Under the pieces are notes generated by a model. That model searched no databases. It was not told where the DNA came from and worked only from the letters and a program-made list of their open reading frames with translations. The translations under genes and the position numbers were made by a program. Positions 44,401 through 52,853 of a stretch of DNA of 64,000 nucleotides are shown here, piece by piece (position 1 is the first letter of the stretch; each line of letters opens with the position of its first letter). This DNA comes from JBIICS01 sp044238735. Its GTDB lineage: Bacteria > Bacteroidota > Bacteroidia > UBA4408. Where the stretch lies: positions 1 to 64,000 of the forward strand of contig JBIICS010000001.1 of the NCBI GenBank assembly GCA_044238735.1. The letters run 5' to 3'.

Positions 44401-44876
44401 ATAATTATTTTGAGCACAGGCAAAAATTTGGCAAAGTAGATTACATTCCAACTCCTGCCTTTTTCTTTGGTTTAAAACAAAACGAAGAGCTTTTGGTTGA
44501 AATTACTCACGGAAAAACCATTATGGTTAGGTACCTTCATAGCAGTGAGGCCGATGAAAGCGGAAACAGAACAGTATTCTTTAAATTAAACGGGCAAAAC
44601 CGTTTTATCGAAGTTAAAGATCTTAATGTTTCTATCTCTAAAATAAGTAATGTTAAAGCAGATAATGAAAACCACGTGGGCTCTCCGCTACAGGGGCTCT
44701 TATCTAAGGTTTTTATAAAAGAAGGTCAGCTTGTAAAAAAGAATGAGCCTCTTTTTACTATTGAGGCCATGAAAATGGAAAGCACCATAACCAGCACTCA
44801 GGATGGCACCGTAAAGAGAATTTATTTGAAGGAAGGAACATTGTTAGAGTCTAACGATTTAGTATTAGAATTTTAG
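41442..44876 (+). CDS. pyc: Pyruvate carboxylase
   Basis: A 1144-residue multidomain biotin enzyme that converts pyruvate and bicarbonate to oxaloacetate. The biotin carboxylase domain (1-450) has NRGEIAIRVFRA, LKASAGGGGRGMRV and FIEVNPRIQVEHTVTEEVTG. The carboxyltransferase domain (about 530-800) has TDCTLRDSHQSLFATR and the metal-binding HLHTHDTSG. The C-terminal biotinyl domain has EAMKMES with the biotin Lys at 1111. Full length agrees with bacterial Pyc. It lies 22 bases after asnB and one base before a hotdog thioesterase gene, likely one transcript. Confidence 0.96.
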   Translation: MTPINKILVANRGEIAIRVFRAAAELNIKTIAVYTYEDRYSLHRYKADEAFQIGKDSDPLKPYLDVDEIVKVAKRENADAIHPGYGFLSENVKLAKRCKEEGIIWIGPEPEAMAQLGDKVSAKEVAIKAGVPVINGSEKKLVDYSVVLEEANRIGFPLILKASAGGGGRGMRVIRSKEDLEKSFNEARREAGNAFGDDTIFIERFVENPKHIEVQLLGDKYGHLVHLFERDCSLQRRFQKVVEIAPAPSLKQETKNKLYEYSLNIGKTVNYTNAGTVEFLVDKDENIFFIEVNPRIQVEHTVTEEVTGIDIVRSQILIASGISLTSPAINIQSQESLACRGFAIQCRVTTEDPENDFKPDYGTIVAYRNAGGYGIRIDEGSSYPGVKISPFFDSMLAKVTAKGRTLKGTAQRLRRALLEFRIRGVKTNIQFLENVITHPTFEEGLVNVNFINEHPELFKLTRKYDSGTRVLKYLANTIVNGNPDIKVIDDKKIFSNPPLLNPDTELKPQPGSKQLLDKLGAYGLAEWLKNSKSIQYTDCTLRDSHQSLFATRARTRDILPYAKAFAQNHPQTFSLEVWGGATFDVALRFLHEDPWERLKLIREAAPNILLQMLIRGSNAIGYTAYPNNLVERFIIESNQQGVDIFRIFDSLNNLDNMLFSIDTVVNKTKGIAEPCICYTGDILDKSKTKYNLNYYIELAKRIEDKGAHILGIKDMAGLLKPYAAELLISELKQHINIPIHLHTHDTSGIQSATYIKAIEAGVDALDTAIASMSGLTSQPNMNSLVEALKGTPRHLEYDMNSLNQLSNYWETVREYYYPFESDLKAGTAEVYKNEIPGGQYSNLKPQAQSLGLLHRMDDVKKAYEEANELFGDIVKVTPSSKVVGDLAMFMVANNLNKEDVLTKGETLSFPESVKGMLKGDLGQPHGGWPAEFQKIVLKGELPYTGLPHVHLKSVDFDKEFETFLNKYDKNLSFLDFLSYKFYPKVFDNYFEHRQKFGKVDYIPTPAFFFGLKQNEELLVEITHGKTIMVRYLHSSEADESGNRTVFFKLNGQNRFIEVKDLNVSISKISNVKADNENHVGSPLQGLLSKVFIKEGQLVKKNEPLFTIEAMKMESTITSTQDGTVKRIYLKEGTLLESNDLVLEF

Positions 44877-44877
44877 T

Positions 44878-45294
44878 ATGATTTTATTAAGTAAGAAACT
44901 ATGTATGGCCAAGGATATTGGTATTCATGGAAATTTATTTGGAGGAATAATGATGAGCTGGATAGATGAGGCGGCGGCAACTTATGCGTCTGAATATTGC
45001 AGAACAAGCAGTTTAGTAACTGTAAAAATGGGGGAAATGGTTTTTAAGAAACCCGTTAAGGCCGGCAATCATATTAGAATATATGGCGATGTTTCGCGCC
45101 TTGGCAATACCTCTATAACATTAAATGTTGAGGCCAGGAGATACAACGTTTTATCATCCGAGGAAACCGTTGTTTGCAGCACGAATATTACATTTGTTAG
45201 AATTGATGAAGAGGGCAATCCAATTCGGATTGAAATTCCAAGGATAACTGAGAAGGGGAAAAAATATATAGAGGATGTAATTTTAACTTGTTAG
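44878..45294 (+). CDS. Hotdog-fold acyl-CoA thioesterase
   Basis: A 138-residue YciA/BFIT-type hotdog protein. The segment IHGNLFGGIMMSWIDEAAATYA contains the catalytic Asp (WIDEA) and precedes the hotdog helix; VTVKMGEMVFKKPVKAGNHI and FVRIDEEGNP follow. These enzymes hydrolyse acyl-CoA of varied chain length. It starts one base after the pyc stop. A bidirectional terminator ends the gene. Confidence 0.85.
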   Translation: MILLSKKLCMAKDIGIHGNLFGGIMMSWIDEAAATYASEYCRTSSLVTVKMGEMVFKKPVKAGNHIRIYGDVSRLGNTSITLNVEARRYNVLSSEETVVCSTNITFVRIDEEGNPIRIEIPRITEKGKKYIEDVILTC

Positions 45295-45311
45295 TCTTGT
45301 ATGCATGCATA

Positions 45312-45342
45312 AAAAACCCCGTTAAGACATAACGGGGTTTTT
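45312..45342. terminator. Bidirectional rho-independent terminator
   Basis: AAAAACCCCGTTA (45312-45324) and TAACGGGGTTTTT (45330-45342) form a 13-bp stem with a 5-base loop. It works for the thioesterase (plus) and rimK (minus), whose stop codons flank it. Confidence 0.9.
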
Positions 45343-45349
45343 ATATTAG

Positions 45350-46240
45350 TTAAAGATCTGTATTTACAAACTCGTTTCGTTCTACATACTCAATAATCTT
45401 ACCGGCTATATCAACCCCGGTTGCTCCTTCAATACCTTCGAGGCCTGGAGAAGAATTTACTTCCATAACCAGTGGGCCCCTCTCCGACTGAAGCATATCA
45501 ACCCCAGCAATAGCCAATCCTAATTTTTTAGCTGCTTTTATTGCTGTAACAACTTCTTCTTTACTTAATTCAATTAATTGAGCCTTGCCTCCACGATGCA
45601 GATTAGATCTAAACTCTCCATCAACCCCTTTTCGCAACATGGCGCCTACCACTTTCCCATCAACCACAAACGCTCTAATATCGGCCCCTTTTGCTTCCTT
45701 AATAAATTCCTGAACCAGAATGTTAGTATTAATATCCAGGAAGGCCTCTATAACGGATTTTGCAGATTGATGTGTTTCTGCTAAAATTACACCTATTCCC
45801 TGTGTACCTTCAAGAAGTTTGATAACAACCGGTGCACCGCCTACCAAATTAATTACCTGATCAATATCACGTGGAGAAGAAGCAAAAGCTGTTTTAGGCA
45901 TGCCAATACCCGCCTTAGCCAATAACTGTAAACTTCTTAATTTATCTCGCGATCTTACCAAGGCTTGTGATTCAACAGCACTAAACACTTTCATTTGCTC
46001 GAACTGACGAACCACTGCAGCCCCATAAAAAGTTACAGAAGCCCCAATTCGGGGAATAATAGCATCAACACCAATTACCGGCTCTCCTCTGTGATATACC
46101 ATAGGATTACTTTTTTCCATAGCCAAAACACACTTAGAGTGATCTAAAACCACAACCTCATGTCCTCTTTGTTCTGCAGCCTCTACTAGTCTTCTTGTAG
46201 AATATAGTTTAGCATTTCTTGAAAGTATCGCAATTTTCAT
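45350..46240 (-). CDS. rimK: RimK-type ATP-grasp glutamate ligase
   Basis: A 296-residue ATP-grasp ligase of the RimK family. Segments LRSLQLLAKAGIGMPKTAF, PVVIKLLEGTQGIGVIL, GADIRAFVVDGKVVGAMLR and GVDMLQSERGPLVMEVNSSPGLEGIE show the ATP and Mg2+ sites and the substrate loop. RimK adds glutamates to the C-terminus of ribosomal protein S6 in Gammaproteobacteria. S6 or another target here is not shown. It lies 48 bases downstream of the rimB-like gene on the same strand, the same pairing as in rimABK operons, though no rimA is visible. Confidence 0.92.
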   Translation of the reverse strand: MKIAILSRNAKLYSTRRLVEAAEQRGHEVVVLDHSKCVLAMEKSNPMVYHRGEPVIGVDAIIPRIGASVTFYGAAVVRQFEQMKVFSAVESQALVRSRDKLRSLQLLAKAGIGMPKTAFASSPRDIDQVINLVGGAPVVIKLLEGTQGIGVILAETHQSAKSVIEAFLDINTNILVQEFIKEAKGADIRAFVVDGKVVGAMLRKGVDGEFRSNLHRGGKAQLIELSKEEVVTAIKAAKKLGLAIAGVDMLQSERGPLVMEVNSSPGLEGIEGATGVDIAGKIIEYVERNEFVNTDL

Positions 46241-46288
46241 ATAGATTCATTAATAGTCTAAAATAAGAAAATGCCCTACATTTTCAAA

Positions 46289-46744
46289 TTATTTAATGCT
46301 GTTTTTCTTTAATAAATGAACCCCCGAAACATCAACAAGAAACTTTTTACCAATTAATTTTCTTCCGATTAAAACGGGGTAACGCATATTTTGTCGATTA
46401 GCCAACGAAATGGTCGATTTAATCTTTCGCTTACCTAATTTAATTATCGTTTTAATAACGTAACGCGCTTCATATTCGCCGAAAGAATTTTTAATATTCT
46501 TTTGATAAAAATCGTGAAACACCAATTTTCGTTTATTATATTCAGGATGTGTTGGATCCAATAGATAAAAAGAAAGTACTTTTTTACCGTTTACTTCCTC
46601 TATTTTGATATTGTGGCAATGCAATGCGGTTGTAAATGCGCCTGTATCAATCTTAGCTTCAACCCCTTTTAATCCTAATTCAGGAAAATCAACAAACTCG
46701 CGTCTGCCAATAGTCTGCATCCATTTTTTCTTAGTAGCGTCCAT
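46289..46744 (-). CDS. RimB-like ATP-dependent zinc protease family protein (COG4067)
   Basis: A 151-residue retropepsin-like protein of the DUF785/COG4067 family. The motif AKIDTGAFTTALH carries the Asp of the DTG-type active site, and NRQNMRYPVLIGRKLI is the conserved second half. In Pseudomonas the homologue RimB is encoded with RimK and RimA and processes or modulates RimK action. Here it precedes rimK in the same operon (48-base gap). The 'zinc protease' name in databases is not supported by a clear zinc motif. Confidence 0.82.
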   Translation of the reverse strand: MDATKKKWMQTIGRREFVDFPELGLKGVEAKIDTGAFTTALHCHNIKIEEVNGKKVLSFYLLDPTHPEYNKRKLVFHDFYQKNIKNSFGEYEARYVIKTIIKLGKRKIKSTISLANRQNMRYPVLIGRKLIGKKFLVDVSGVHLLKKNSIK

Positions 46745-46872
46745 AATATCTGCCTACCGTTAATTTAACAATAATTTAATTTCCGAAAAGTAACAATCTA
46801 TTCTTTAAAATGATTGAAAATGCCCAATTAATTTTTTAGATTCGTTGAAGTTCATTTAAGTAAATTCAAAGC

Positions 46873-47307
46873 TTGGCGCGAAAGAAAAAACATGTTTTAA
46901 ATCTGGAAATCGAAATCGATTTTGCTGTAATTGGTTTATCCAGTCACCAAAAAGATTTTAAATTATCGTGGAGCATAAACAAACATTGTTTTTGGCAGCT
47001 TAAAAAAGAAGACGATGTATTAGTAGAACTAAAGTCGAGCACCTCTAAAGTGCCTTTTACCTTATTCTCCTTTGTAAACCACGAAATTGGCTGCGAGTTT
47101 CTTCTGCTCGAAAATAAACATCAGGGCCACCAACTTTTACCTGAAATAAAGGGGGCCGATTACCTTGTAATAGTTAGAGGCGCCTACAGTAAAGAGCTTT
47201 TAGCTGAAACAGTGGAGCGATTAAAACAAATCTCCTTAGTAATAACTGCCTTTGAGGTGGATGAAACTAAAATTGTAAACAAACAAAATTTATACTTTTT
47301 ATTATGA
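46873..47307 (+). CDS. IPExxxVDY-family protein
   Basis: A 144-residue protein of a family confined largely to Bacteroidota and placed before pyruvate kinase. The family motif appears here as LPEIKGADY (89-97), with Leu for Ile and Ala for Val, and the chain ends INKxxLYFLL-like (NKQNLYFLL). The start is TTG (MARKKKHVLNLEIEID). The function is unknown. The 3' end overlaps the pyk start by 4 bases, so the two are translationally coupled. Confidence 0.82.
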   Translation: MARKKKHVLNLEIEIDFAVIGLSSHQKDFKLSWSINKHCFWQLKKEDDVLVELKSSTSKVPFTLFSFVNHEIGCEFLLLENKHQGHQLLPEIKGADYLVIVRGAYSKELLAETVERLKQISLVITAFEVDETKIVNKQNLYFLL

Positions 47308-48731
47308 TGAAAAATCATAGCCGAACAAAAATTGTGGCAACAGTTGGTCCCGCCTCCAGCTCTCCCGAAGTGCTGGAAAAAATGATTATTGCGGGTGTAG
47401 ACGTTTTTCGTTTAAATTTCTCGCATGGGAGTTACGAAGACATGTCCGCCATAGTTAATAACATTAATGAGATCTCGGACAGGCTTGAAATGCCCATTGC
47501 TATTTTAGCCGACTTACAGGGCCCTAAAATAAGAATAGGTGAGGTAGAAAATAACGGTGTAATGATTGAACCCGGACAGATATTAACTTTTACCACACAG
47601 GATACTATAGGAAACAGCGAACGTGTTTTTATTAAGTATTCAAATTTTCCGAAGGATGTAAAAGTGGGTGAACGAATATTGGTAGACGATGGAAAATTAG
47701 TACTGGAGGTAACGGAAACAAACAAAAACGATGAAGTAAAAGCCAAGGTAATTATTGGTGGTAAACTCTCTTCCAAAAAAGGAGTAAATCTTCCGAACAC
47801 CAAAACTTCGATTCCTTGTTTAACCCCAAAAGACCTAAAAGATCTAGAGTTTGCGCTTTCTATTAGGGTTAATTGGATTGGCTTATCGTTTGTTAGAGAT
47901 GCCAGCGATGTGATTGAGCTTAGGCATATAATTGCCAACCATAATCGCAAAACCCGGATAATTGCAAAAATCGAAACCCCAATGGCCGTTGAAGATATTG
48001 ATGATATTTTAAAAGAAGCCGACGGTATTATGGTTGCACGAGGCGATTTGGGTGTTGAGGTTCCTATTCACGAAGTGCCGCTTATACAGAAAATGATAGT
48101 GCGTAAGTGTATAAATGCTTCTAAACCTGTGATTATTGCAACACAAATGATGGAGAGTATGATTACAAATCTTACTCCGCTTAGAGCAGAAGTTAATGAT
48201 GTGGCTAACTCAGTTCTTGATGGAGCCGACGCTCTTATGTTAAGCGGAGAAACATCTGTTGGTGCTCACCCGGAAAAAGTTATAGAGGCCATGCATAATA
48301 TTATTTCGCATGTTGAAAAATCAAATCAATCTACACGATATGATCATCCACCAACCGTAATGAACGAACGTTTTATTTCGGACGCTATTTGTCACAGCGC
48401 GTGTTTATTGGCCGAACAGTCTAATGTAACCGCTATTGTTACTATGACACACAGTGGGCACACTGCTTTCAAGCTTTCGAGTTACCGACCTGATGCAAAC
48501 ATCTATATCTTTACAGATAATAAAGGAATATTAAGAATGCTTAACTTATTATGGGGCGTGCGCTGTTTCTTTTACGACAAAAGCATCAGCACTGATCATA
48601 CCATAGCCGACATAAAAATGACTCTCAAAAAAAAGGGATTTGTTAATGATGGCGACTATATTATCAATATAGCAAGCATACCTTTAAACGAAAAGGGAAA
48701 AGCAAATATGTTAAAACTTAGTGAAGTATAA
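47304..48731 (+). CDS. pyk: Pyruvate kinase
   Basis: A 475-residue glycolytic enzyme that makes pyruvate and ATP from phosphoenolpyruvate and ADP. Motifs are TKIVATVGPASSSPEVL, FRLNFSHGSYED, ILADLQGPKIRIGEV, WIGLSFVRDASDV, the catalytic IIAKIETPMAVEDID region and ARGDLGVEVP, then VIIATQMMESMI and DGADALMLSGETSVGAHP. The C-terminal domain (about 350-475) has IVTMTHSGHTA. Length matches the bacterial family. It overlaps the upstream IPExxxVDY gene and its stop overlaps the AlkD start (TAATG). Confidence 0.96.
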   Translation: MMKNHSRTKIVATVGPASSSPEVLEKMIIAGVDVFRLNFSHGSYEDMSAIVNNINEISDRLEMPIAILADLQGPKIRIGEVENNGVMIEPGQILTFTTQDTIGNSERVFIKYSNFPKDVKVGERILVDDGKLVLEVTETNKNDEVKAKVIIGGKLSSKKGVNLPNTKTSIPCLTPKDLKDLEFALSIRVNWIGLSFVRDASDVIELRHIIANHNRKTRIIAKIETPMAVEDIDDILKEADGIMVARGDLGVEVPIHEVPLIQKMIVRKCINASKPVIIATQMMESMITNLTPLRAEVNDVANSVLDGADALMLSGETSVGAHPEKVIEAMHNIISHVEKSNQSTRYDHPPTVMNERFISDAICHSACLLAEQSNVTAIVTMTHSGHTAFKLSSYRPDANIYIFTDNKGILRMLNLLWGVRCFFYDKSISTDHTIADIKMTLKKKGFVNDGDYIINIASIPLNEKGKANMLKLSEV

Positions 48732-49390
48732 TGACCGTTAATGAATTAACATCCCTATTTAATAAACACCGTAACCATCACAATGCCCTTCCAATGGAAG
48801 CTTATTTAAAAAATAAGTTTCCATTCTTTGGAATTAAAAAGCCCTCACGCTCTATTCTTCAAAAATCATTTATTGACTTAAATCGTTTAAAACCGGCAGA
48901 GGAACTTGAAGAGCTTGTGCTGGATCTCTTTAACAATACGGAAAGAGAATTACATTATGTGGCTATTGAATTATTAGTTAAATCAAGGTATTATAAAAAC
49001 AAGAAAAGTATTCAATTATTTGAACGGCTTTTAACTTCAAATTCTTGGTGGGACAGTGTAGACAGCATTGCGGTTAAATTAGTGGGGGCCTATTTTACGG
49101 AACACCCTAACGAGAGAGAGAAATGGATTGGCAAATGGATAAAATCCAACAATATCTGGTTAAACCGAACGGCTATCATTTTCCAGTTAAGTTATAAGGA
49201 TCATTTAGATGTTCAGTTTTTAGTCCGCGCCATTTTACCTCATACCCATAGCCATGAATTCTTTATACAAAAAGCCATTGGTTGGGCTTTAAGACAATAT
49301 GCCAAGACCAATCCTACGTGGGTTAAAGATTTTGTTAGATCAACTTTACTAAAACCGCTAAGTAAAAGAGAGGCTTTAAAATATCTTTAG
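48731..49390 (+). CDS. AlkD-like DNA alkylation repair protein
   Basis: A 219-residue HEAT-like alpha-solenoid of the DNA alkylation repair (AlkC/AlkD) family, glycosylases that remove N3- and N7-alkylated purines. Family segments are NALPMEAYLKNKFPFFGIKKPSR, LHYVAIELLVKSRYY, SNSWWDSVDSIAVKLVG, NIWLNRTAIIFQL and FFIQKAIGWALRQYAKTNP. The Trp, Asp and Arg residues of the AlkD catalytic cleft are consistent with WDSVD and LNRTAI. Its start overlaps the pyk stop by one base. Confidence 0.9.
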   Translation: MTVNELTSLFNKHRNHHNALPMEAYLKNKFPFFGIKKPSRSILQKSFIDLNRLKPAEELEELVLDLFNNTERELHYVAIELLVKSRYYKNKKSIQLFERLLTSNSWWDSVDSIAVKLVGAYFTEHPNEREKWIGKWIKSNNIWLNRTAIIFQLSYKDHLDVQFLVRAILPHTHSHEFFIQKAIGWALRQYAKTNPTWVKDFVRSTLLKPLSKREALKYL

Positions 49391-49490
49391 CTTTTAACTT
49401 ACCTTTTCAATTGGGCAATTAATAAATCATTCATTAAAACGGGTCAAACGAATTACATAAACATATTATTAAATTGTGACCGCTACAACT

Positions 49491-49518
49491 ATTTTTATTA
49501 GCTACTTAAAATAAAAAT
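49491..49518. terminator. Weak AT-rich hairpin in the alkD/recO convergent gap
   Basis: ATTTTTATT (49491-49499) and AATAAAAAT (49510-49518) form a 9-bp A/T-only stem. It could act as a bidirectional terminator between the convergent genes, but has no GC core. Confidence 0.3.
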
Positions 49519-49557
49519 ATGGGCATCGGCTTATTACAAACTTACTAGTTAGAATAA

Positions 49558-50289
49558 TTATTCAAAAACTTCTTCTAGCACCGTTAAAGATTTAATATTT
49601 CCGAGCGAGTGCAAATAAAGATCCAGGTACTTAACAAGCAAGCGAAGCAACTCTCTTCTTTCCGAATTATCAATTATCAAACTATCTACATCCTCAAAGT
49701 AATCTAGCGAAAATAGCTTAAACAACCATTTAGATGTAATTACACTTATGGGATAATAAATGGGTTGTTGTTCTTGTAAATGTCCGGTTTCTATATTAAA
49801 ATAGGGTTTAGAGCTGCTATACTCCTCGTCGGGGCAAATACCAAAATGTTTACACAGATGTGAAAGAAAGCCGAGATGAAAATTTTTTGGATTATTTAAT
49901 GAACTATTTAAATAAAGTATGGCACTAAATGTAAAATCGAATAAAGAATCCTCTCCGTGATGATCGCGCAGACATGCCCCCAGAACTTCACCCAGAAAAA
50001 GTTTAATGTTATTCTTATAAATTTCAAAAGAGGGACTTATGTTGCTCTGGATATTTAACTTTATCTCCTTTAAGCTTACAAACCCATCGTTTGGCTTTAT
50101 TTCGTATTCCAGATCGAGTAAAGTAAGGGGCATTAACAATCCGCTTTTTTTATTCTTACTTTTTCCGGAAGTACTTCGCTTGATAATGGCACTTACAACT
50201 CCGTTGTATTCGGTGAAAATTTTTAAGATTACAGCGTTATCGCTATATGGGATTTGTTTAAGCACTAGTCCCCTACCCTTAACAAACAT
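49558..50289 (-). CDS. recO: DNA repair protein RecO
   Basis: A 243-residue protein of the RecFOR gap-repair pathway that helps load RecA onto SSB-coated single-stranded DNA. The N-terminal OB-fold begins FVKGRGLVLKQIPYSDNAVILKIFTEYNGVVSAI. The C-terminal helical region includes FHLGFLSHLCKHFGICPD. The zinc ribbon of some RecO proteins is not evident. The start overlaps the porZ stop by one base (TAATG), so it is translationally coupled; recO next to porZ is a recurring arrangement in Bacteroidota. Confidence 0.92.
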   Translation of the reverse strand: MFVKGRGLVLKQIPYSDNAVILKIFTEYNGVVSAIIKRSTSGKSKNKKSGLLMPLTLLDLEYEIKPNDGFVSLKEIKLNIQSNISPSFEIYKNNIKLFLGEVLGACLRDHHGEDSLFDFTFSAILYLNSSLNNPKNFHLGFLSHLCKHFGICPDEEYSSSKPYFNIETGHLQEQQPIYYPISVITSKWLFKLFSLDYFEDVDSLIIDNSERRELLRLLVKYLDLYLHSLGNIKSLTVLEEVFE

Positions 50290-52592
50290 TATTTAATAAA
50301 TAATATCTTAGTTACATCGGTTTTTGCACCATCGGTTGAGGCTGAGAAAACCAAATAAACTCCCGAGCTAACTTTATCGCCGTTAAACTTTCTTCCATTC
50401 CAAACAGCCTGTCCACCTAGTGCTTTAGTTTCATAAACTATATTTCCCTGTGTGTCTGTAATTTTAACTATCGCATTTTCAACTAAATTTTTAATGGCTA
50501 TAACTCCTGTGTAATCTGGTTTAACGGGATTAGGATAGGCATAAACACCATTAAAATTTTCTGAAGGTTCTGTAGCGTCGCTTTTGTAAGAGATAATACC
50601 CTTTTCGGTACCAAAAAAGACCTCGCCTGTTGTATGGTTAATACCAATGGACATTATAGAATTAGAGAGTATAGGGCTGTTTTGAGTGTCAAAATGTTTT
50701 ATTTCTGATGTGCCATCTTCCGAAACCAAAAATACTCCGGCGGAGCGGGTTCCAATCCATTTTCTATTGGCTTTATCAACAGCTATAGCCGTAACCTCCT
50801 CTGATTCCAACAAATACGAAACAACGCCGTTTTGCTCTATCTTTATTTGTTGAGCATCAAATACAGCGCCTGTAAAAACTCCGCCAGGATTATTAAAAAC
50901 ACTTATACCTTTGTCGGTTCCAATCCAAATGTTTCCATCTAAATCCTTTGCCATTGCATAAATGGTGGTTGTATGTAACCCTCCTTTTCCAACTGTTTCA
51001 TTAATTATAGTTTGTTTATCATCCGAAACATCATCAATAGTTCCATTATCGTCATAAACAAATAATCCGGTTCCTCTTGGAAGCTGGACCCATTTTTTTC
51101 CAAAATCATCTATCAGTAAACGACCCGTAAAAACGGTGTTATTAACCCCATTTAAAGTGTATCCCTTCCAACTTCCATCCGGCTTTAAAACATGTAAAGG
51201 TTTATTAGAAATAGTGTTTACCAACCAAAGATTTCCATTATTATCAAAAGACATCCCGCTTATACCACAACGGAAATTTCGTTCCAATGTTGAATTGTTC
51301 TCGTTATAAATTTGAGTAGCCTTTTCGTCTTTAAATTCAATTAATCCATTAAAATATGAGCCCGCATACATTTGCTTCTCGTCTTTAGGATTAACCACTA
51401 CGGTTAAAACATCTAACATATCGGTAATTAATACATTATTTACTTTATTAATTACACTCCACTCCCCTTCCTTAAAAACGTAAATTTCGGGTGGTAAATA
51501 AAAATTACCCCAGGTATCATCTGTATTGCCCCTAGCTACATAAAGAGTTCCGTTACTTAATGCGCTATAGCTAGAACTTGATGTGTTGGTAGGACCATTA
51601 GGAACAATAAAAGAAAAATCGACTTTATTATTAGTTTGAACCAATCCAAAATTAAAATCGGCAATCCAAAGTTTACCGTCGTTATCCTGATAAACCTGAT
51701 AAGGAGAAGCATTCCCAAAGTTATAACTACCAAAAGTTTGGCCAAGACTTCCGTTGGTATTTAAAAAGGAAACACCATACCATGTTATTCTGGCTAAATT
51801 TCCACCGATGTTCTGCAAACGCCTGGCATTTTGAACAACGGTAGAATTAAAATAATTCCACGACCCGTTTTGATATTGATACAAAGTGTCCTGATCTATT
51901 TTAGAACTAGTATAATTTGCATATAGAATATTATTTGCGGTAGTAATGGAATTTATATTTCCCTGAGGTATTTGTGTTACAAGCGACCAGTATTCAAAAT
52001 TCGCCAGGTTAGGAGCGTTTAAGGAGGCTTTGAATAAACCTTTCTCGGTTGCGGCAAAAATTTCACTATTTAATATCGCAACCTCTTTTACATTTATAAA
52101 CGCGCCGTTTGTATTGATTAAATATGTGTCTTTTACTTCCTTTTTATTTAGATCCAGAACCACAATCCCAAAACCGGTTGAAACATAGGCTATATTGCCA
52201 AGCACCAAAACGTTATTAATAGTTTTATCGCCTGTTATATTTTTCCGCTTAATATCGGAGATGTTTTGTGTTTTTCCATCTTCCGAAATAATATCAATAT
52301 TTCCGTTTTTGTATCCAACCAATAATTGTTTTCTGTCGGGGTCGGCAGCCAAAATATTAATATCCAAATCGCTAAGCCCGTTTATTTTAGATACCCTTTC
52401 TATAGAATTGTCCTGCTTATCGTAATAAAATATTCCGGTTGGTGTTGCGGCAAATATTTTTGAACCTAAAGGCGCTACCGAGATGCAATTATAATAAGGC
52501 AAATGAACCCTCCACTGACCTATTGCAATCTCCTGTCCGAGCAACAATTCACTTATAAACAGTACTATAAAAAGTATGGAGATTCTACTCAT
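50289..52592 (-). CDS. porZ: PorZ-like T9SS surface protein with beta-propeller domains
   Basis: A 767-residue secreted protein close in length to Porphyromonas gingivalis PorZ (about 776). The signal peptide ends near ELLLGQ. The N-terminal propeller (about 25-340) begins IGQWRVHLPYYNCISVAPLG. The second propeller (about 340-670) repeats motifs such as GNLWLVN, DGNIWIGTDKGISVFN and NRKWIGTRSAGVFLVSEDG, as in two-component sensor-type propellers. The C-terminal type A signal (about 680-767) has YAYPNPVKPDYTG and VSSGVYLVFSASTDG. PorZ is part of the T9SS attachment complex in P. gingivalis. Assignment also rests on the recO neighbour. Confidence 0.85.
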   Translation of the reverse strand: MSRISILFIVLFISELLLGQEIAIGQWRVHLPYYNCISVAPLGSKIFAATPTGIFYYDKQDNSIERVSKINGLSDLDINILAADPDRKQLLVGYKNGNIDIISEDGKTQNISDIKRKNITGDKTINNVLVLGNIAYVSTGFGIVVLDLNKKEVKDTYLINTNGAFINVKEVAILNSEIFAATEKGLFKASLNAPNLANFEYWSLVTQIPQGNINSITTANNILYANYTSSKIDQDTLYQYQNGSWNYFNSTVVQNARRLQNIGGNLARITWYGVSFLNTNGSLGQTFGSYNFGNASPYQVYQDNDGKLWIADFNFGLVQTNNKVDFSFIVPNGPTNTSSSSYSALSNGTLYVARGNTDDTWGNFYLPPEIYVFKEGEWSVINKVNNVLITDMLDVLTVVVNPKDEKQMYAGSYFNGLIEFKDEKATQIYNENNSTLERNFRCGISGMSFDNNGNLWLVNTISNKPLHVLKPDGSWKGYTLNGVNNTVFTGRLLIDDFGKKWVQLPRGTGLFVYDDNGTIDDVSDDKQTIINETVGKGGLHTTTIYAMAKDLDGNIWIGTDKGISVFNNPGGVFTGAVFDAQQIKIEQNGVVSYLLESEEVTAIAVDKANRKWIGTRSAGVFLVSEDGTSEIKHFDTQNSPILSNSIMSIGINHTTGEVFFGTEKGIISYKSDATEPSENFNGVYAYPNPVKPDYTGVIAIKNLVENAIVKITDTQGNIVYETKALGGQAVWNGRKFNGDKVSSGVYLVFSASTDGAKTDVTKILFIK

Positions 52593-52655
52593 GTTTGATG
52601 CTTTAAAAATAAGAAATATTGGACTAAGTAACCGAAAAACACCAGTTTATTATAT

Positions 52656-52663
52656 TAACTTTG
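52656..52663 (+). promoter_or_regulatory. -7 element TAACTTTG upstream of tRNA-Arg
   Basis: TAACTTTG fits TAnnTTTG and ends 10 bases before the mature 5' end of the tRNA. Confidence 0.5.
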
Positions 52664-52673
52664 AAAAATTTTT

Positions 52674-52745
52674 GGTCTTGTAGTATAATGGATATTACGT
52701 GGGTCTCCGGAACCCAAGATTCAGGTTCGATTCCTGACAAGATCA
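52674..52745 (+). tRNA. tRNA-Arg (anticodon CCG)
   Basis: A 72-base cloverleaf with discriminator A and no encoded CCA. The 7-bp acceptor is GGTCTTG with CAAGATC (one G-T pair). The D-arm is GTATAATGGATATTAC, the anticodon arm TGGGT-CTCCGGA-ACCCA with CCG at 34-36, and the T-arm TCAGG-TTCGATT-CCTGA. It reads CGG codons. It lies alone between the porZ gene start and the LytTR regulator, with the -7 element TAACTTTG upstream. Confidence 0.95.
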
Positions 52746-52853
52746 CAATAAAATACAGTCTGATTGACCTTTTGATACTCGAGTATCTTTATAAATTTTA
52801 GTTAGGTTTTTAAAACAAGAAACGTGAATCCTGATAATCGCTTTATTGTTTTA

